Assembly (NCBI GenBank): GCA_030706735.1
Contig: JAUZNZ010000008.1
Span: forward strand, 62,001-126,000
DNA from: Bacteroidota bacterium
GTDB taxonomy: Bacteria > Bacteroidota > Bacteroidia > Chitinophagales > Chitinophagaceae
DNA: 64,000 nucleotides
Reading direction: 5' to 3'
Shown: piece after piece, positions 18,376 through 27,496 of the stretch
Layout of the letters: the number at the start of each line of letters is the position of its first letter
Numbering within the stretch: the first letter of the stretch is position 1
Program-made: the position numbers and the translations under genes
The notes under the pieces: generated by a model
What the model was told of the DNA's origin: nothing
Databases searched by the model: none
What the model saw: the letters and a program-made list of their open reading frames with translations, nothing else

Positions 18376-19554
18376 ATGACGATCAATTTTCGCGCGGCCA
18401 TTTCGATGCCGATAGTGCTTGTCGCCTTCCAGTCCTGCCAGGGCCCATCCGTACAGCCGGCAACGAATCCCCCGGCTGATTCCGATTCCTCGGCCTACTG
18501 GGCCTTGCTGCCTTTTTCTAAAGTGGATAGCGCGAACCCGATCCTCCAACCGGGGGATGGCCGGTTCATGGACCCGATCCGCCATCAAACGGTTTACTGG
18601 GAACGCAAGGACGTATTCAATCCGGCCATCGTGGTGCGGGACAACAAGGTATATATGTTGTACAGGGCGCAGGATAGTATCGGGAAACCCTCGGGAACTT
18701 CCCGGATCGGACTGGCCGTCAGCAGCGATGGCCTGCACTTTACGAGGCAGCCGGCGCCCGTGCTCTACCCGGATCATGATGCGCAAATGAAGTGGGAATG
18801 GGAGGGAGGCTGCGAAGATCCACGGGTGGTGGAGGATGACCAGGGGCTCTATTACATGACCTATACGGCCTACGATGGAGACAAGGCGCGCCTGATGATA
18901 GCCACCTCCTCCGACCTCCTCCATTGGGTAAAAAAAGGGCACGCGTTCGCCAAAGCGTATAACGGAAAATATGTGGATGAATGGTCTAAATCAGGGTCCA
19001 TCCTGTCCCGCTATGAACAGGGAAAGATCATCGCCACCCGCCTGAATGGCAAATATTGGATGTACTGGGGTGACCAGTTCATCTGGGCCGCCACCTCCGA
19101 CGACCTGGTTAATTGGACGCCGGTGGAAATGCAGCCCGGCGAACAGCCGCCTGTGCCGCTAAGAGGACTGGCGCAAAAAATGCCGCTGCTTAAGGTCGTG
19201 ATCCCCACCCGTGCAAAAAAATTCGATAGCGACCTCGTGGAATCAGGGCCACCGGCAATGATCACGGATAAAGGCATTCTGCTGATATTCAACAGTCGCA
19301 ATGTGCCGGGCATCGGCGACAGCAGTCTCCCCGAAGGAACATACGCCGCCTCCCAGGTACTCCTGGATAAGCAGGATCCGACGAAGATCCTGCACCGCAT
19401 GGACCACTACTTCATACGTCCTGATAAACCGTATGAGACGACCGGCCAGGTGAACCAGGTATGCTTTGTGGAAGGACTCGCCCGTTTCCGAGATAAATGG
19501 TTCCTCTATTATGGAACGGCCGATTCGCGCATTGCCGTAGCGGTGAATCCCTGA
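18376..19554 (+). CDS. Secreted GH130-like glycosidase/phosphorylase
   Basis: About 392 residues from the ATG at 18376; a hydrophobic segment ends in AFQSC, possibly a lipobox that would make it a lipoprotein. The five-bladed-propeller signatures of family GH130 are visible: FNPAIVVRDNKVYMLYRA, GTSRIGLAVSSDGLHF and GCEDPRVVEDD, where the EDPR Asp is the usual proposed general acid. GH130 contains mannoside phosphorylases and beta-mannosidases; a secreted form points to a hydrolase, since phosphate-dependent enzymes are mostly cytosolic. Alternatives are neighbouring GH43/GH32-like propeller families. It is divergent from the sensor kinase across 125 bp. Confidence 0.75.
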   Translation: MTINFRAAISMPIVLVAFQSCQGPSVQPATNPPADSDSSAYWALLPFSKVDSANPILQPGDGRFMDPIRHQTVYWERKDVFNPAIVVRDNKVYMLYRAQDSIGKPSGTSRIGLAVSSDGLHFTRQPAPVLYPDHDAQMKWEWEGGCEDPRVVEDDQGLYYMTYTAYDGDKARLMIATSSDLLHWVKKGHAFAKAYNGKYVDEWSKSGSILSRYEQGKIIATRLNGKYWMYWGDQFIWAATSDDLVNWTPVEMQPGEQPPVPLRGLAQKMPLLKVVIPTRAKKFDSDLVESGPPAMITDKGILLIFNSRNVPGIGDSSLPEGTYAASQVLLDKQDPTKILHRMDHYFIRPDKPYETTGQVNQVCFVEGLARFRDKWFLYYGTADSRIAVAVNP

Positions 19555-19577
19555 CCCGCCGTTGAGCATCCCGGACC

Positions 19578-20114
19578 CTATTTCTTGACCGGCACCTCGA
19601 GGTCGATGGTTATTTCTTCACCGACAGATCCTCCTGGTTTGCCCACCTTGTAGTCGTCCCGCTTGATGGAGAATTTCCCCTTGAACACCCCTCCGCCCTC
19701 ATGAGCAGTGAAGGTGAACGGGATATCCACAGGCTTGCTGACGCCTTTGAGGGTCAGCTCGCCGATCGCCTTGTACCCATTGCCGCTCTTCTCGATCTTC
19801 TTGGACCGGTAGCTGATCTCCGGATACTTAGCTACATCCAGCCATTCCGCCTTATTGCGCAGGTCGCTGTTCCGCAGTCCGATGCCCGTGCTCACCGTTT
19901 TAGCTTCCACGCTGGCCGAAACAGACCCGGCCGAAGGGTCCTTTTCGGAAAATTGGATGTCGGCTTTCAATCCGGTAAAGTGGCCATGAACGGTCCCGAA
20001 GGGTCCCTTCACACTGAAGTTGATCTTCGATTTCTCCGCGTCCACTTTCCAGTTTCCGGCGAACAAAAGGCTGCTGATAAAGGCCGATCCGGTTATCAGG
20101 TTCTTAATTGTCAT
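19578..20114 (-). CDS. YceI family periplasmic protein
   Basis: A 178-residue protein with a signal peptide and one YceI lipocalin-like beta-barrel. Typical features are WKVDAEKSKINFSVK at the start, GHFTGLKADI, LRNKAEWLDVAKYPEISY (the conserved D-x-x-x-Y-P motif), GELTLKGVSKPV, and a final KRDDYKVG segment. YceI proteins bind polyisoprenoid or amphiphilic molecules in the periplasm; the precise role is generally unknown. It starts 21 bp after the stop of the DUF5723 gene on the same strand, so the two are likely co-transcribed. Confidence 0.92.
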   Translation of the reverse strand: MTIKNLITGSAFISSLLFAGNWKVDAEKSKINFSVKGPFGTVHGHFTGLKADIQFSEKDPSAGSVSASVEAKTVSTGIGLRNSDLRNKAEWLDVAKYPEISYRSKKIEKSGNGYKAIGELTLKGVSKPVDIPFTFTAHEGGGVFKGKFSIKRDDYKVGKPGGSVGEEITIDLEVPVKK

Positions 20115-20135
20115 GTCTGATTTTTTAGGTGTTTA

Positions 20136-21533
20136 TCAATGTTTTCTTTCCGTTACATAAAAATGGATCCCGGCATAAAAATCCACGCCTTCCAGGTCAT
20201 GCAGCTTCAACAGGCTGCCGGGCGCATCGCCGCCAATGAAGAAGTAGCGGTATCTTCCCGCCAAACCCAACCTCGGGCGCACATGACCGTAAGACAATAG
20301 GGACATGGGCAGGCTTATTTCGAATTTCTCGGTTTCATAACGGGGCGTCAGGGAATAGACATCGGGTCTTACCACGCCCTGTCCGCTTCCATGGCCGATG
20401 CCCTTGACGACGGTCGCATTCGCGAAAAAGTCTTCACAGATATTCCAATCGGCCTGGACGCTTATGGCGGTCGGCATGCCCATCGTAAAATGGTCGCCCC
20501 GGAATGAAGCCGTCGAGTCGCCCTGATAGAAAACGGCACTGAGCGCGCGATCCAGCTGGGCATTGTCCGGGAACGCAGTCTGATGCCAATGGGCGAAGTT
20601 TGCACTGTCCGCCTGCAAATGGTATACCATGGCATCCTTGGAAAAACGTATGGAGCCGATATCGATCACGGAGAACCCGATCCGGTACAAATAGTGGCCG
20701 CCTTCGCCTTCGCCGGCATTTTTAAGGTGCACGTAGGTTACGCCGATATCCGCGCCGAATCCATGCCCATGACCCAGATCATGCAGCAAATTCGCATTCT
20801 TATATCCTGCATAATCCGTTCGGCCATAGTCGACCGACGTATGAAAGAACCGCAGATTCGAAGTATCCCCGACCTCATAGTTGAGATTCGTGTTCTTAGC
20901 GTAGGCGGCCGCAATGCCCCGCAAATAGTTCAGCGTGACGCCGGCCTTCCATTCGTTCACGCCCCCGCGATGGATCACGGTGGCATAGTGCACCCCGTAC
21001 TGCAGCCAGCCCATGGAGTTGGCCCGCGTGGAATGATCCTGGAGCGCCATATTCCAGAGACCGCCATTCAAAAAATAATCGAAGGCATTTTGCCCCAGGT
21101 TGCCGGTAACGTCCCGCACGTTCGCATAGCCTCTGGCGGACATCGTAAAGCCGATCTCATGCTGCCCGGCGATCTTCATGAAGAAAGAAGGTCCAAGGAG
21201 CTCGGTCGACAAGGTGAACTGGTAAAGTTTGTTCGGGTTTTTGGCGTCATACCGCGTCCGGAACAGGTTCTCATCGATACTCCCCTTGATGACCCTCCTG
21301 AATCCGAACAGGGGAAGATCCCCCTTCGGTGCGAATAAAAAGGTATTGTCGAAGACCACATCGCCCGACAGGACATTTATGTCCAATGCCAATTTCGAAT
21401 CGGCAATAGAACTGGGGTTAAGAAGGGAGCCTTGGATGCCGGCATAGTTGCTGTTCCGCATGCCGAGGTTTTGCTGCGCATGGATGCCCATCGCGGGCCA
21501 GCTGCAAAAGAGAAAAAATACCATTCTTTTCAT
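20136..21533 (-). CDS. DUF5723 family outer-membrane-type protein
   Basis: A 465-residue protein with a signal peptide ending in IHAQ. The early block NSNYAGIQGSLLNPSSIADSK is the signature I associate with DUF5723 proteins of Bacteroidota, and the rest consists of alternating amphipathic strands, as in an outer-membrane barrel. The function of the family is not established to my knowledge. It lies upstream of the YceI gene and is divergent from the GH123-like operon. Confidence 0.75.
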   Translation of the reverse strand: MKRMVFFLFCSWPAMGIHAQQNLGMRNSNYAGIQGSLLNPSSIADSKLALDINVLSGDVVFDNTFLFAPKGDLPLFGFRRVIKGSIDENLFRTRYDAKNPNKLYQFTLSTELLGPSFFMKIAGQHEIGFTMSARGYANVRDVTGNLGQNAFDYFLNGGLWNMALQDHSTRANSMGWLQYGVHYATVIHRGGVNEWKAGVTLNYLRGIAAAYAKNTNLNYEVGDTSNLRFFHTSVDYGRTDYAGYKNANLLHDLGHGHGFGADIGVTYVHLKNAGEGEGGHYLYRIGFSVIDIGSIRFSKDAMVYHLQADSANFAHWHQTAFPDNAQLDRALSAVFYQGDSTASFRGDHFTMGMPTAISVQADWNICEDFFANATVVKGIGHGSGQGVVRPDVYSLTPRYETEKFEISLPMSLLSYGHVRPRLGLAGRYRYFFIGGDAPGSLLKLHDLEGVDFYAGIHFYVTERKH

Positions 21534-21660
21534 ATACCACTGTTGAATCTTGAACGATCGAAAAACATACAGCGGCTAAAAAAAGGTATTGGAGAGGTTA
21601 GCTAGTGTTACAAACGGACGGATTTGTTCGGGGGTTGCGTAAGAAGGGGGCTTTTTGCAC

Positions 21661-21668
21661 TAAATTTG
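21661..21668 (+). promoter_or_regulatory. Bacteroidota -7 promoter element (TAAATTTG)
   Basis: A perfect match to the Bacteroidota sigma-ABfr -7 consensus TAnnTTTG, ending only 5 bp before the ATG at 21674. A possible -33 TTG lies at 21635-21637, with a spacing slightly longer than usual. Transcription would start at or very near the start codon. Confidence 0.6.
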
Positions 21669-21673
21669 CCAGG

Positions 21674-23494
21674 ATGTTCAGAACACTTGCCATGATGACC
21701 GGCCTGCTGATCCTGCCCGGGACGCAAGCTTTTACACAAGGGACGAGCGGCCAGGTGGAGTCATCGTATCTGCCCGTCCGGAATTCGCATGACCGACCCG
21801 AATATACCTTGGATGCCCCCGTCAACAGGCAGTCCTGGCTGGATCAAAAAGCCGGACTGCACGTTTCATTTGTATCTACGGATAAGGCATGGTTCAGAAC
21901 GGAAGTCCCGCAGCACCAGGAGGCGCTTTTGTGGACGGCATCGGGTTGGAAAGGGGAAAGACTGAACGCAGAGATCCTGATCTGGTCGCCGGACAGCCTG
22001 CGGCAGGTCAGGTTCGGACTGACGGACCTGGTCGACGCAAAGGGTAAAAGGTTGAGCCGGCGGAATATTAAACTGAATATGATCCGCTATGTGCTCTCCA
22101 ATTATCCCTATGGCGCAAAGGACGCCGTCTGCGGAGAAACCCCTTACAAGAACGGCTATTCCATGCCGGACAGGATGGAACCATTCGAACGGTTCGACCT
22201 GCCGGGGAAGACCGTAAGGCCGGTATGGTTGTCCCTCGATCTGCCCCGGACCACCGACCCGGGTATATATACCGGCGTGGTCAGGGTGAACGCTATGAAC
22301 GACAGTGTGCAACTCCATGTCAGGATAATTGTCCGCGATCAGGTATTGCCCCCTCCGCGCGAATGGAAATACCGGCTGGACCTTTGGCAGAACCCCTGGG
22401 TTATTGCCTGGTATTACCATCTGCAACCCTGGTCCGACGAGCACAAGGCCTTGTTGAAAAAACATCTGCAGCTTTACGCGGATGCGGGCGGAAAATATAT
22501 TACGACCTACGGCGTGCATTCACCCTGGGCTGATAATTCTTATTGGCCGGAAGGGGGCATGATCGAATGGATAAAAAAGAAAAATGGCGGATGGAGGTTT
22601 GATTACAAGATCTTCGATACGTACGTGGAATTGGCCATGCAGGCGGGGATCGATAAAGCCATCACCCTCTATACCCCCGTCCCCTGGGGGAATAGATTCC
22701 GCTATTTGGATGAATCCAACGGAAACTACGTGTATGCAACCTGGCCACCCGGCTCGGAGACGTATAGCGATCATTGGAAGGCGTTCCTCACGGATCTGAA
22801 AGCCCATCTGCAGGCCAAAGGATGGTTCGAAAGAACCTATATCGGGATCAACGAAAGCGAAATGGATCAGACGCTCGCCGCCATCAAGGTCGTCAGGGCC
22901 CATTCGAAGGATTGGAAGATAACCTATGCGGGTAATTGGCATAAGGAGCTCGACGGCTTGCTGGACGATTATTCTTTTCTATACGGGATGGAACCGGCCC
23001 CGGAGGCACTGAAACAACGTGCGGCAAGAGGCGCCACCTCCACCTTTTATGTGTGCTGCAATCCCCCGAAACCGAATAATTTTGTCTTTTCTCCCCCCGT
23101 GGAGGGCCGATGGATCAGTTGGTACTCCGCAGCGTGCGGATACAACGGATTCCTGCGTTGGGCCTATGATGCATGGCCTGAAGATCCATCCGTGGATGCC
23201 CGTTTCGGCTCATGGCCGGCTGGTGACTGTTTTCTGGTATACCCGGGGGCAAACAGCAGCATTCGCTATGAGAAACTCCGGGAAGGCATATCGGACTATG
23301 AGAAGATCGCCATATTACGCAGACTCGTCGCCCGGTCGGACAACAAAGAGGTCAAAGAACTTTGGAAGACGTTGGAAGAGCATCTCAAGGTCTTTACCTC
23401 GGAACATGTTTTCGATGAAGAGAAGATTACCGCCGACGTGAATAAGGGCCAGGTGCTGATCGATGAACTGAGCCGGAAATTAAGCGCGCCCTGA
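21674..23494 (+). CDS. Secreted GH123-like (DUF4091) glycoside hydrolase
   Basis: 606 residues from the ATG at 21674, which starts a signal peptide ending in AFTQG. Residues 60-230 form beta-sandwich-like domains; the catalytic barrel (about 230-560) has the DUF4091/GH123 layout, with RYLDESNGNYVYATWPP, the active-site strand IGINESE, and the closing LRWAYDAWPEDP and GDCFLVYPG motifs. GH123 enzymes are beta-N-acetylgalactosaminidases that use an adjacent Asp-Glu pair; here the pair reads Asn393-Glu394, so substrate or mechanism may differ. First gene of a probable operon with the GMC oxidoreductase (20 bp gap) and GH3. Confidence 0.78.
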   Translation: MFRTLAMMTGLLILPGTQAFTQGTSGQVESSYLPVRNSHDRPEYTLDAPVNRQSWLDQKAGLHVSFVSTDKAWFRTEVPQHQEALLWTASGWKGERLNAEILIWSPDSLRQVRFGLTDLVDAKGKRLSRRNIKLNMIRYVLSNYPYGAKDAVCGETPYKNGYSMPDRMEPFERFDLPGKTVRPVWLSLDLPRTTDPGIYTGVVRVNAMNDSVQLHVRIIVRDQVLPPPREWKYRLDLWQNPWVIAWYYHLQPWSDEHKALLKKHLQLYADAGGKYITTYGVHSPWADNSYWPEGGMIEWIKKKNGGWRFDYKIFDTYVELAMQAGIDKAITLYTPVPWGNRFRYLDESNGNYVYATWPPGSETYSDHWKAFLTDLKAHLQAKGWFERTYIGINESEMDQTLAAIKVVRAHSKDWKITYAGNWHKELDGLLDDYSFLYGMEPAPEALKQRAARGATSTFYVCCNPPKPNNFVFSPPVEGRWISWYSAACGYNGFLRWAYDAWPEDPSVDARFGSWPAGDCFLVYPGANSSIRYEKLREGISDYEKIAILRRLVARSDNKEVKELWKTLEEHLKVFTSEHVFDEEKITADVNKGQVLIDELSRKLSAP

Positions 23495-23514
23495 ATACGG
23501 ATAAATTCAACATC

Positions 23515-25248
23515 ATGCCAATTGATTCCCTTTCAGTCAATACCCGTTCCGGGTCCCCCAATCAGCGGCAATTCGATGCCATTGTGATCGGATCAGGCAT
23601 CAGCGGCGGATGGGCAGCCAAAGAGTTGTGCGACCACGGACTCAAAACGCTGGTATTAGAGCGGGGACGCAACGTGGTACATCTCAAAGATTATCCGACG
23701 GCCAATATGAGCTCCTGGGAGTTTCCCCATCGGGGGGAAATGCCCCGCAAGTTCGTAGAGGAGAATCCCCTGATCACCAAGGCAGCTGGGTTTGGCGAAG
23801 ACACCGCCCATTTCTTCATTAAGGACAAGGATCATCCTTACGAACAGGAAAAGCCATTCGATTGGATACGCGGCTACCAGGTGGGCGGTAAATCACTGAT
23901 CTGGGGGCGCGCCTGCCCGCGCTGGAGTCCAAATGAGTTCGTGGCGCCGGCAAGGGACGGGTATGGAATAGACTGGCCTATCCGGTATGAGGAGATCGCT
24001 CCCTGGTATTCCCATGTAGAGATCTTTTCGGGTATTTGCGGCAATCGCGATGGGCTGGAGGCCATGCCGGACGGCGAATATCTGCCCCCTTTCGATTTTA
24101 ATTGCCCCGAAAAGGATCTGCGGGACAGGATCCATGCAAAATATAAAGATCGTCACATGATCCAGGGTCGGTGGGCCCAACTGACCGAAGCCAGGGATAT
24201 CCATCTCCGTCAGGGCAGGGGTAAATGCCAGGCGAGGGATCTCTGCATGCGCGGATGCCCCTTCGGCGGATACTTCAGCTCGGTTTCCTCGACCTTGCCC
24301 TGGGCTCAGCAGACCGGCCATCTCACGATCCGCCCTTTTTCCGTTGTCCATTCCATCCTGTACGACGACAAGAAAGGGAAGGCCGTGGGGGTAAAGGTCA
24401 TCGATGCGAATACGGGTCAGGATACAGACTATTTTGCCAGGGTCATCTTTTTGAATGCCTCCGCCCTGAACAGCAACCTGATCCTGCTCAACTCCCGATC
24501 CAACCGCTTTCCAGATGGGCTCGGCAATGATAATGGGCTTCTGGGAAAATATATTTGCTTTCAGAATTACCGCGGTTCCGTCGGCGGCCATATCGAAGGC
24601 TACGAGGACAAATATTTTTATGGCCGCAGGACCGCGGAATGCATGATGGCGAATTTTCGAAATCTGGGGAAGAACGATATGGATTTTGTAGGGGGGTATA
24701 TGGCCTTCATGGGATGCTATCGTGAACGCGGGGATGTTTCCGGCGCCGCGGAAGCCATCGGCGCAGGCTTTAAAAAGGCCATGAGCGAACCCGGTCCATG
24801 GAAAATGTATATGTATATGCAGGGTGAAACGGTTCCAAAGGCGACCAACCAGGTGAGTCTCAGTAAGGATAAGAAGGACCAATGGGGTATTCCGCTATTG
24901 GTGACCTCCGTAGACTATGATGACAATGATGAACGACTGCTGAAAGACTTTCTGACGCAAGGCACTGAAATGCTGGACAGCAGCGGCGTGAAGGAGTTGA
25001 GTCAATACGACAACCACTGGGCGCCGGGCAGGGATATACACGAGATGGGCGGCTGCCGCATGGGCAAAGACCCAAAGACCTCGTTGCTTAACAAATGGAA
25101 CCAGTTTCATCAGTGCAGGAATGTCTTCGTCACCGACGGCGCCTGCATGACCAGCACCGGCAATCAAAGTCCTTCGATCTTATACATGGCGCTTACCGCA
25201 AGGGCCGTAGATCACGCCGTGAACGAACTGAAAAAATATAATGTATGA
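23515..25248 (+). CDS. GMC family FAD-dependent oxidoreductase
   Basis: A 577-residue flavoprotein. The N-terminal dinucleotide-binding motif is IVIGSGISGGWAA (about 22-34) with LVLERG as the second FAD-binding strand. The C-terminal substrate domain has HEMGGCRMG and GNQSPSILYMALTARAVDH, the GMC_oxred_C pattern with catalytic His and Asn. The closest type is the gluconate dehydrogenase/sugar oxidase group, which oxidises sugars or polyols. No Tat or Sec signal is apparent. It lies between two secreted glycosidases, and its stop overlaps the GH3 start (ATGA), so oxidation of the released sugar is a reasonable inference. Confidence 0.88.
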   Translation: MPIDSLSVNTRSGSPNQRQFDAIVIGSGISGGWAAKELCDHGLKTLVLERGRNVVHLKDYPTANMSSWEFPHRGEMPRKFVEENPLITKAAGFGEDTAHFFIKDKDHPYEQEKPFDWIRGYQVGGKSLIWGRACPRWSPNEFVAPARDGYGIDWPIRYEEIAPWYSHVEIFSGICGNRDGLEAMPDGEYLPPFDFNCPEKDLRDRIHAKYKDRHMIQGRWAQLTEARDIHLRQGRGKCQARDLCMRGCPFGGYFSSVSSTLPWAQQTGHLTIRPFSVVHSILYDDKKGKAVGVKVIDANTGQDTDYFARVIFLNASALNSNLILLNSRSNRFPDGLGNDNGLLGKYICFQNYRGSVGGHIEGYEDKYFYGRRTAECMMANFRNLGKNDMDFVGGYMAFMGCYRERGDVSGAAEAIGAGFKKAMSEPGPWKMYMYMQGETVPKATNQVSLSKDKKDQWGIPLLVTSVDYDDNDERLLKDFLTQGTEMLDSSGVKELSQYDNHWAPGRDIHEMGGCRMGKDPKTSLLNKWNQFHQCRNVFVTDGACMTSTGNQSPSILYMALTARAVDHAVNELKKYNV

Positions 25249-27479
25249 TCCCCAAACTACCTTTCCTTTCATTGCTCGGATGGTGGATCGCCGGTTCTAT
25301 CGCTGTTCAGGCGCAGAAAAGAACGATCGATCAAAAGGTGGACTCCGTGCTTCGCCTGATGACCCTCGACGAGAAAGTCGGGCAGATGAATCAGTATTCC
25401 GGAAACTGGGCGCAGACCGGCCCGATTACCGGGGACGACGACAAACTTCAGGAGATCAAAGAGGGAAAGCTGGGCTCCATGCTCAATATCAACGGCGTTC
25501 GCCATACCCGGGAATTGCAGCAACTGGCCATGCAATCCAGGCTGAAGATCCCTTTACTATTTGGACAGGATGTCATTCATGGATACAGAACGACCTTCCC
25601 CATCCCCCTGGCCGAAGCCGCATCCTGGGATTTGACCGCCATCGAACGATCGGCCCGCATCGCGGCCACCGAGGCGGCTGCCGGAGGGATCCACTGGGTC
25701 TTCGCGCCCATGGTGGATATTGCCCGCGATCCCCGCTGGGGAAGGATCATGGAAGGGGCCGGTGAGGATCCCTGGCTGGGCGCACAAGTCGCGGCGGCCC
25801 GGGTGAAGGGCTTCCAGGGAACAGGCCTCGGCCACACCGACGCGGTCATGGCTTGTGTCAAGCACTTCGCGGCCTATGGCGCGGCAATCGGCGGAAGGGA
25901 CTACAACTCGGTCGATATGAGCGACCGGACGCTTTGGGAAGTGTACCTGCCGCCGTTTAAAGCTGCAGCCGAAGCCGGCGCCGCCACGTTCATGAATAGC
26001 TTCAATGACCTGAACGGCATTCCCGCTTCTGCCAATAGCTATCTGCAGAGGGATATTCTGAAGGGTAAATGGAAATTTACCGGCTTTATAGTGAGCGATT
26101 GGGGTTCGATCGGCGAAATGATCCCGCACGGATTCGTAAAGGATAACTACGATGCGGCCCGCGCGGCCATCATGGCCGGCAATGACATGGATATGGAAAG
26201 CCGCAGCTATACGAAAAACCTGGCTCGGCTGGTAAAGGATGGCAAAGTCCCGGTGGAACGGGTGAACGAATCGGTGCGCCGCATCCTGAAGAAAAAATTT
26301 GAAATGGGACTGTTCGATGATCCCTTCCGGTTTTGCAATGAGGAAAGGGAACGCCGGGTACTGAATGACCCGGAACACCGGAAGAGTGCGAGGGATATGG
26401 CCAGGAAAAGTATCGTGCTGCTGAAGAACCAGGACCAACTGCTGCCTTTGAGAACGAATGTCGGAAAAGTGGCGGTCATCGGACCCCTGGCAAAGGCCAA
26501 AATGCAGATGCTCGGCTTCTGGTCCACCGAATGGCCGGACAGCGATTATATTGTTTCGGAATGGGAGGGCCTTCGCAATAAACTGGGCGCTGAGAACAAA
26601 TTAATATACGCGAAAGGCTGCGGGATCGATGACAGTTCACGGGCTAATTTCGGGGAGGCGATATCGGCAGCCCGGCAGGCCGATATCGTCATCGTCACCG
26701 TGGGCGAAAGCAGGGACATGACCGGCGAAGCAAAGAGCCGCTCAAATCTCCATCTGCCCGGCGTTCAGGAGGACCTGATCCGGGCGCTCTATGAGACAGG
26801 GAAACCCATTGTGGTACTCATCAGCGCCGGCCGGCCCTTGATATTCAACTGGACGGCCGATCATGTGCCGGCCATTCTCTATACCTGGTGGCTGGGCGAC
26901 GAGGCGGGAAATGCCATCGCCGACGTCTTGTTTGGCGACTATGATCCTTCGGCTAAATTGCCCGTCAGCTTCCCCCGCGCAGAAGGCCAGATCCCCATTT
27001 ACTATGATCACTTCAATACAGGCAGGCCCGCTTTGAATGATAGTGATCGATTTTACCGGTCGGCCTATAACGACCTTTCGATCTATCCCCGGTTTGCATT
27101 CGGGTACGGATTAAGCTATACCTCCTTCAGCTATTCGGACCTCCGGCTCAGCAGTAAGTCCCTGGACGCCGGCCAAAAGATCACAGTCAGCTTTAAATTG
27201 ACCAATACGGGCGCATATGCCGGAGAAGAGGTGGCGCAATGGTATCTGAAAGATGAGGTGGCTTCCCTGGTGCGACCCGTGAAGGAATTGAAAGGGTTCT
27301 CGAAGGTCATGCTCCGCCCGGGAGAATCTGCTTCGGTGCAATTCATCATCGACCAGGAGAAGCTTTCATTCTATAACAGACAACTCGACTGGGTGGCGGA
27401 ACCTGGAACCTTCGAACTGATGATTGGCAGCGCCTCCGACGATATCCGGCTGCACAGCAAGTTCGAACTGCGCAAATGA
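25245..27479 (+). CDS. GH3 beta-glucosidase-type glycoside hydrolase (BglX-like)
   Basis: A 744-residue enzyme of the standard three-domain GH3 type with a signal peptide (ending VQAQ), so periplasmic. The catalytic nucleophile is Asp285 in GFIVSDWGS; the second domain has GESRDMTGEAKSRSNL with Glu495 as likely acid/base; a C-terminal fibronectin-like domain begins near 640 (KITVSFKLTNTGAYAGEEV). KHFAAYG and GRIMEGAGEDP are also family hallmarks. GH3 enzymes release terminal beta-linked sugars (glucose, xylose, sometimes GlcNAc). The length and domain set resemble BglX; exact specificity is open. Translationally coupled to the GMC gene through an ATGA overlap. Confidence 0.93.
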   Translation: MIPKLPFLSLLGWWIAGSIAVQAQKRTIDQKVDSVLRLMTLDEKVGQMNQYSGNWAQTGPITGDDDKLQEIKEGKLGSMLNINGVRHTRELQQLAMQSRLKIPLLFGQDVIHGYRTTFPIPLAEAASWDLTAIERSARIAATEAAAGGIHWVFAPMVDIARDPRWGRIMEGAGEDPWLGAQVAAARVKGFQGTGLGHTDAVMACVKHFAAYGAAIGGRDYNSVDMSDRTLWEVYLPPFKAAAEAGAATFMNSFNDLNGIPASANSYLQRDILKGKWKFTGFIVSDWGSIGEMIPHGFVKDNYDAARAAIMAGNDMDMESRSYTKNLARLVKDGKVPVERVNESVRRILKKKFEMGLFDDPFRFCNEERERRVLNDPEHRKSARDMARKSIVLLKNQDQLLPLRTNVGKVAVIGPLAKAKMQMLGFWSTEWPDSDYIVSEWEGLRNKLGAENKLIYAKGCGIDDSSRANFGEAISAARQADIVIVTVGESRDMTGEAKSRSNLHLPGVQEDLIRALYETGKPIVVLISAGRPLIFNWTADHVPAILYTWWLGDEAGNAIADVLFGDYDPSAKLPVSFPRAEGQIPIYYDHFNTGRPALNDSDRFYRSAYNDLSIYPRFAFGYGLSYTSFSYSDLRLSSKSLDAGQKITVSFKLTNTGAYAGEEVAQWYLKDEVASLVRPVKELKGFSKVMLRPGESASVQFIIDQEKLSFYNRQLDWVAEPGTFELMIGSASDDIRLHSKFELRK

Positions 27480-27496
27480 CCCGCTCCCGGCACGTC

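Noticed and set aside
23893-24882. A 329-codon open frame on the minus strand
   Set aside because: Antisense to the GMC oxidoreductase; no domain or signal recognised.
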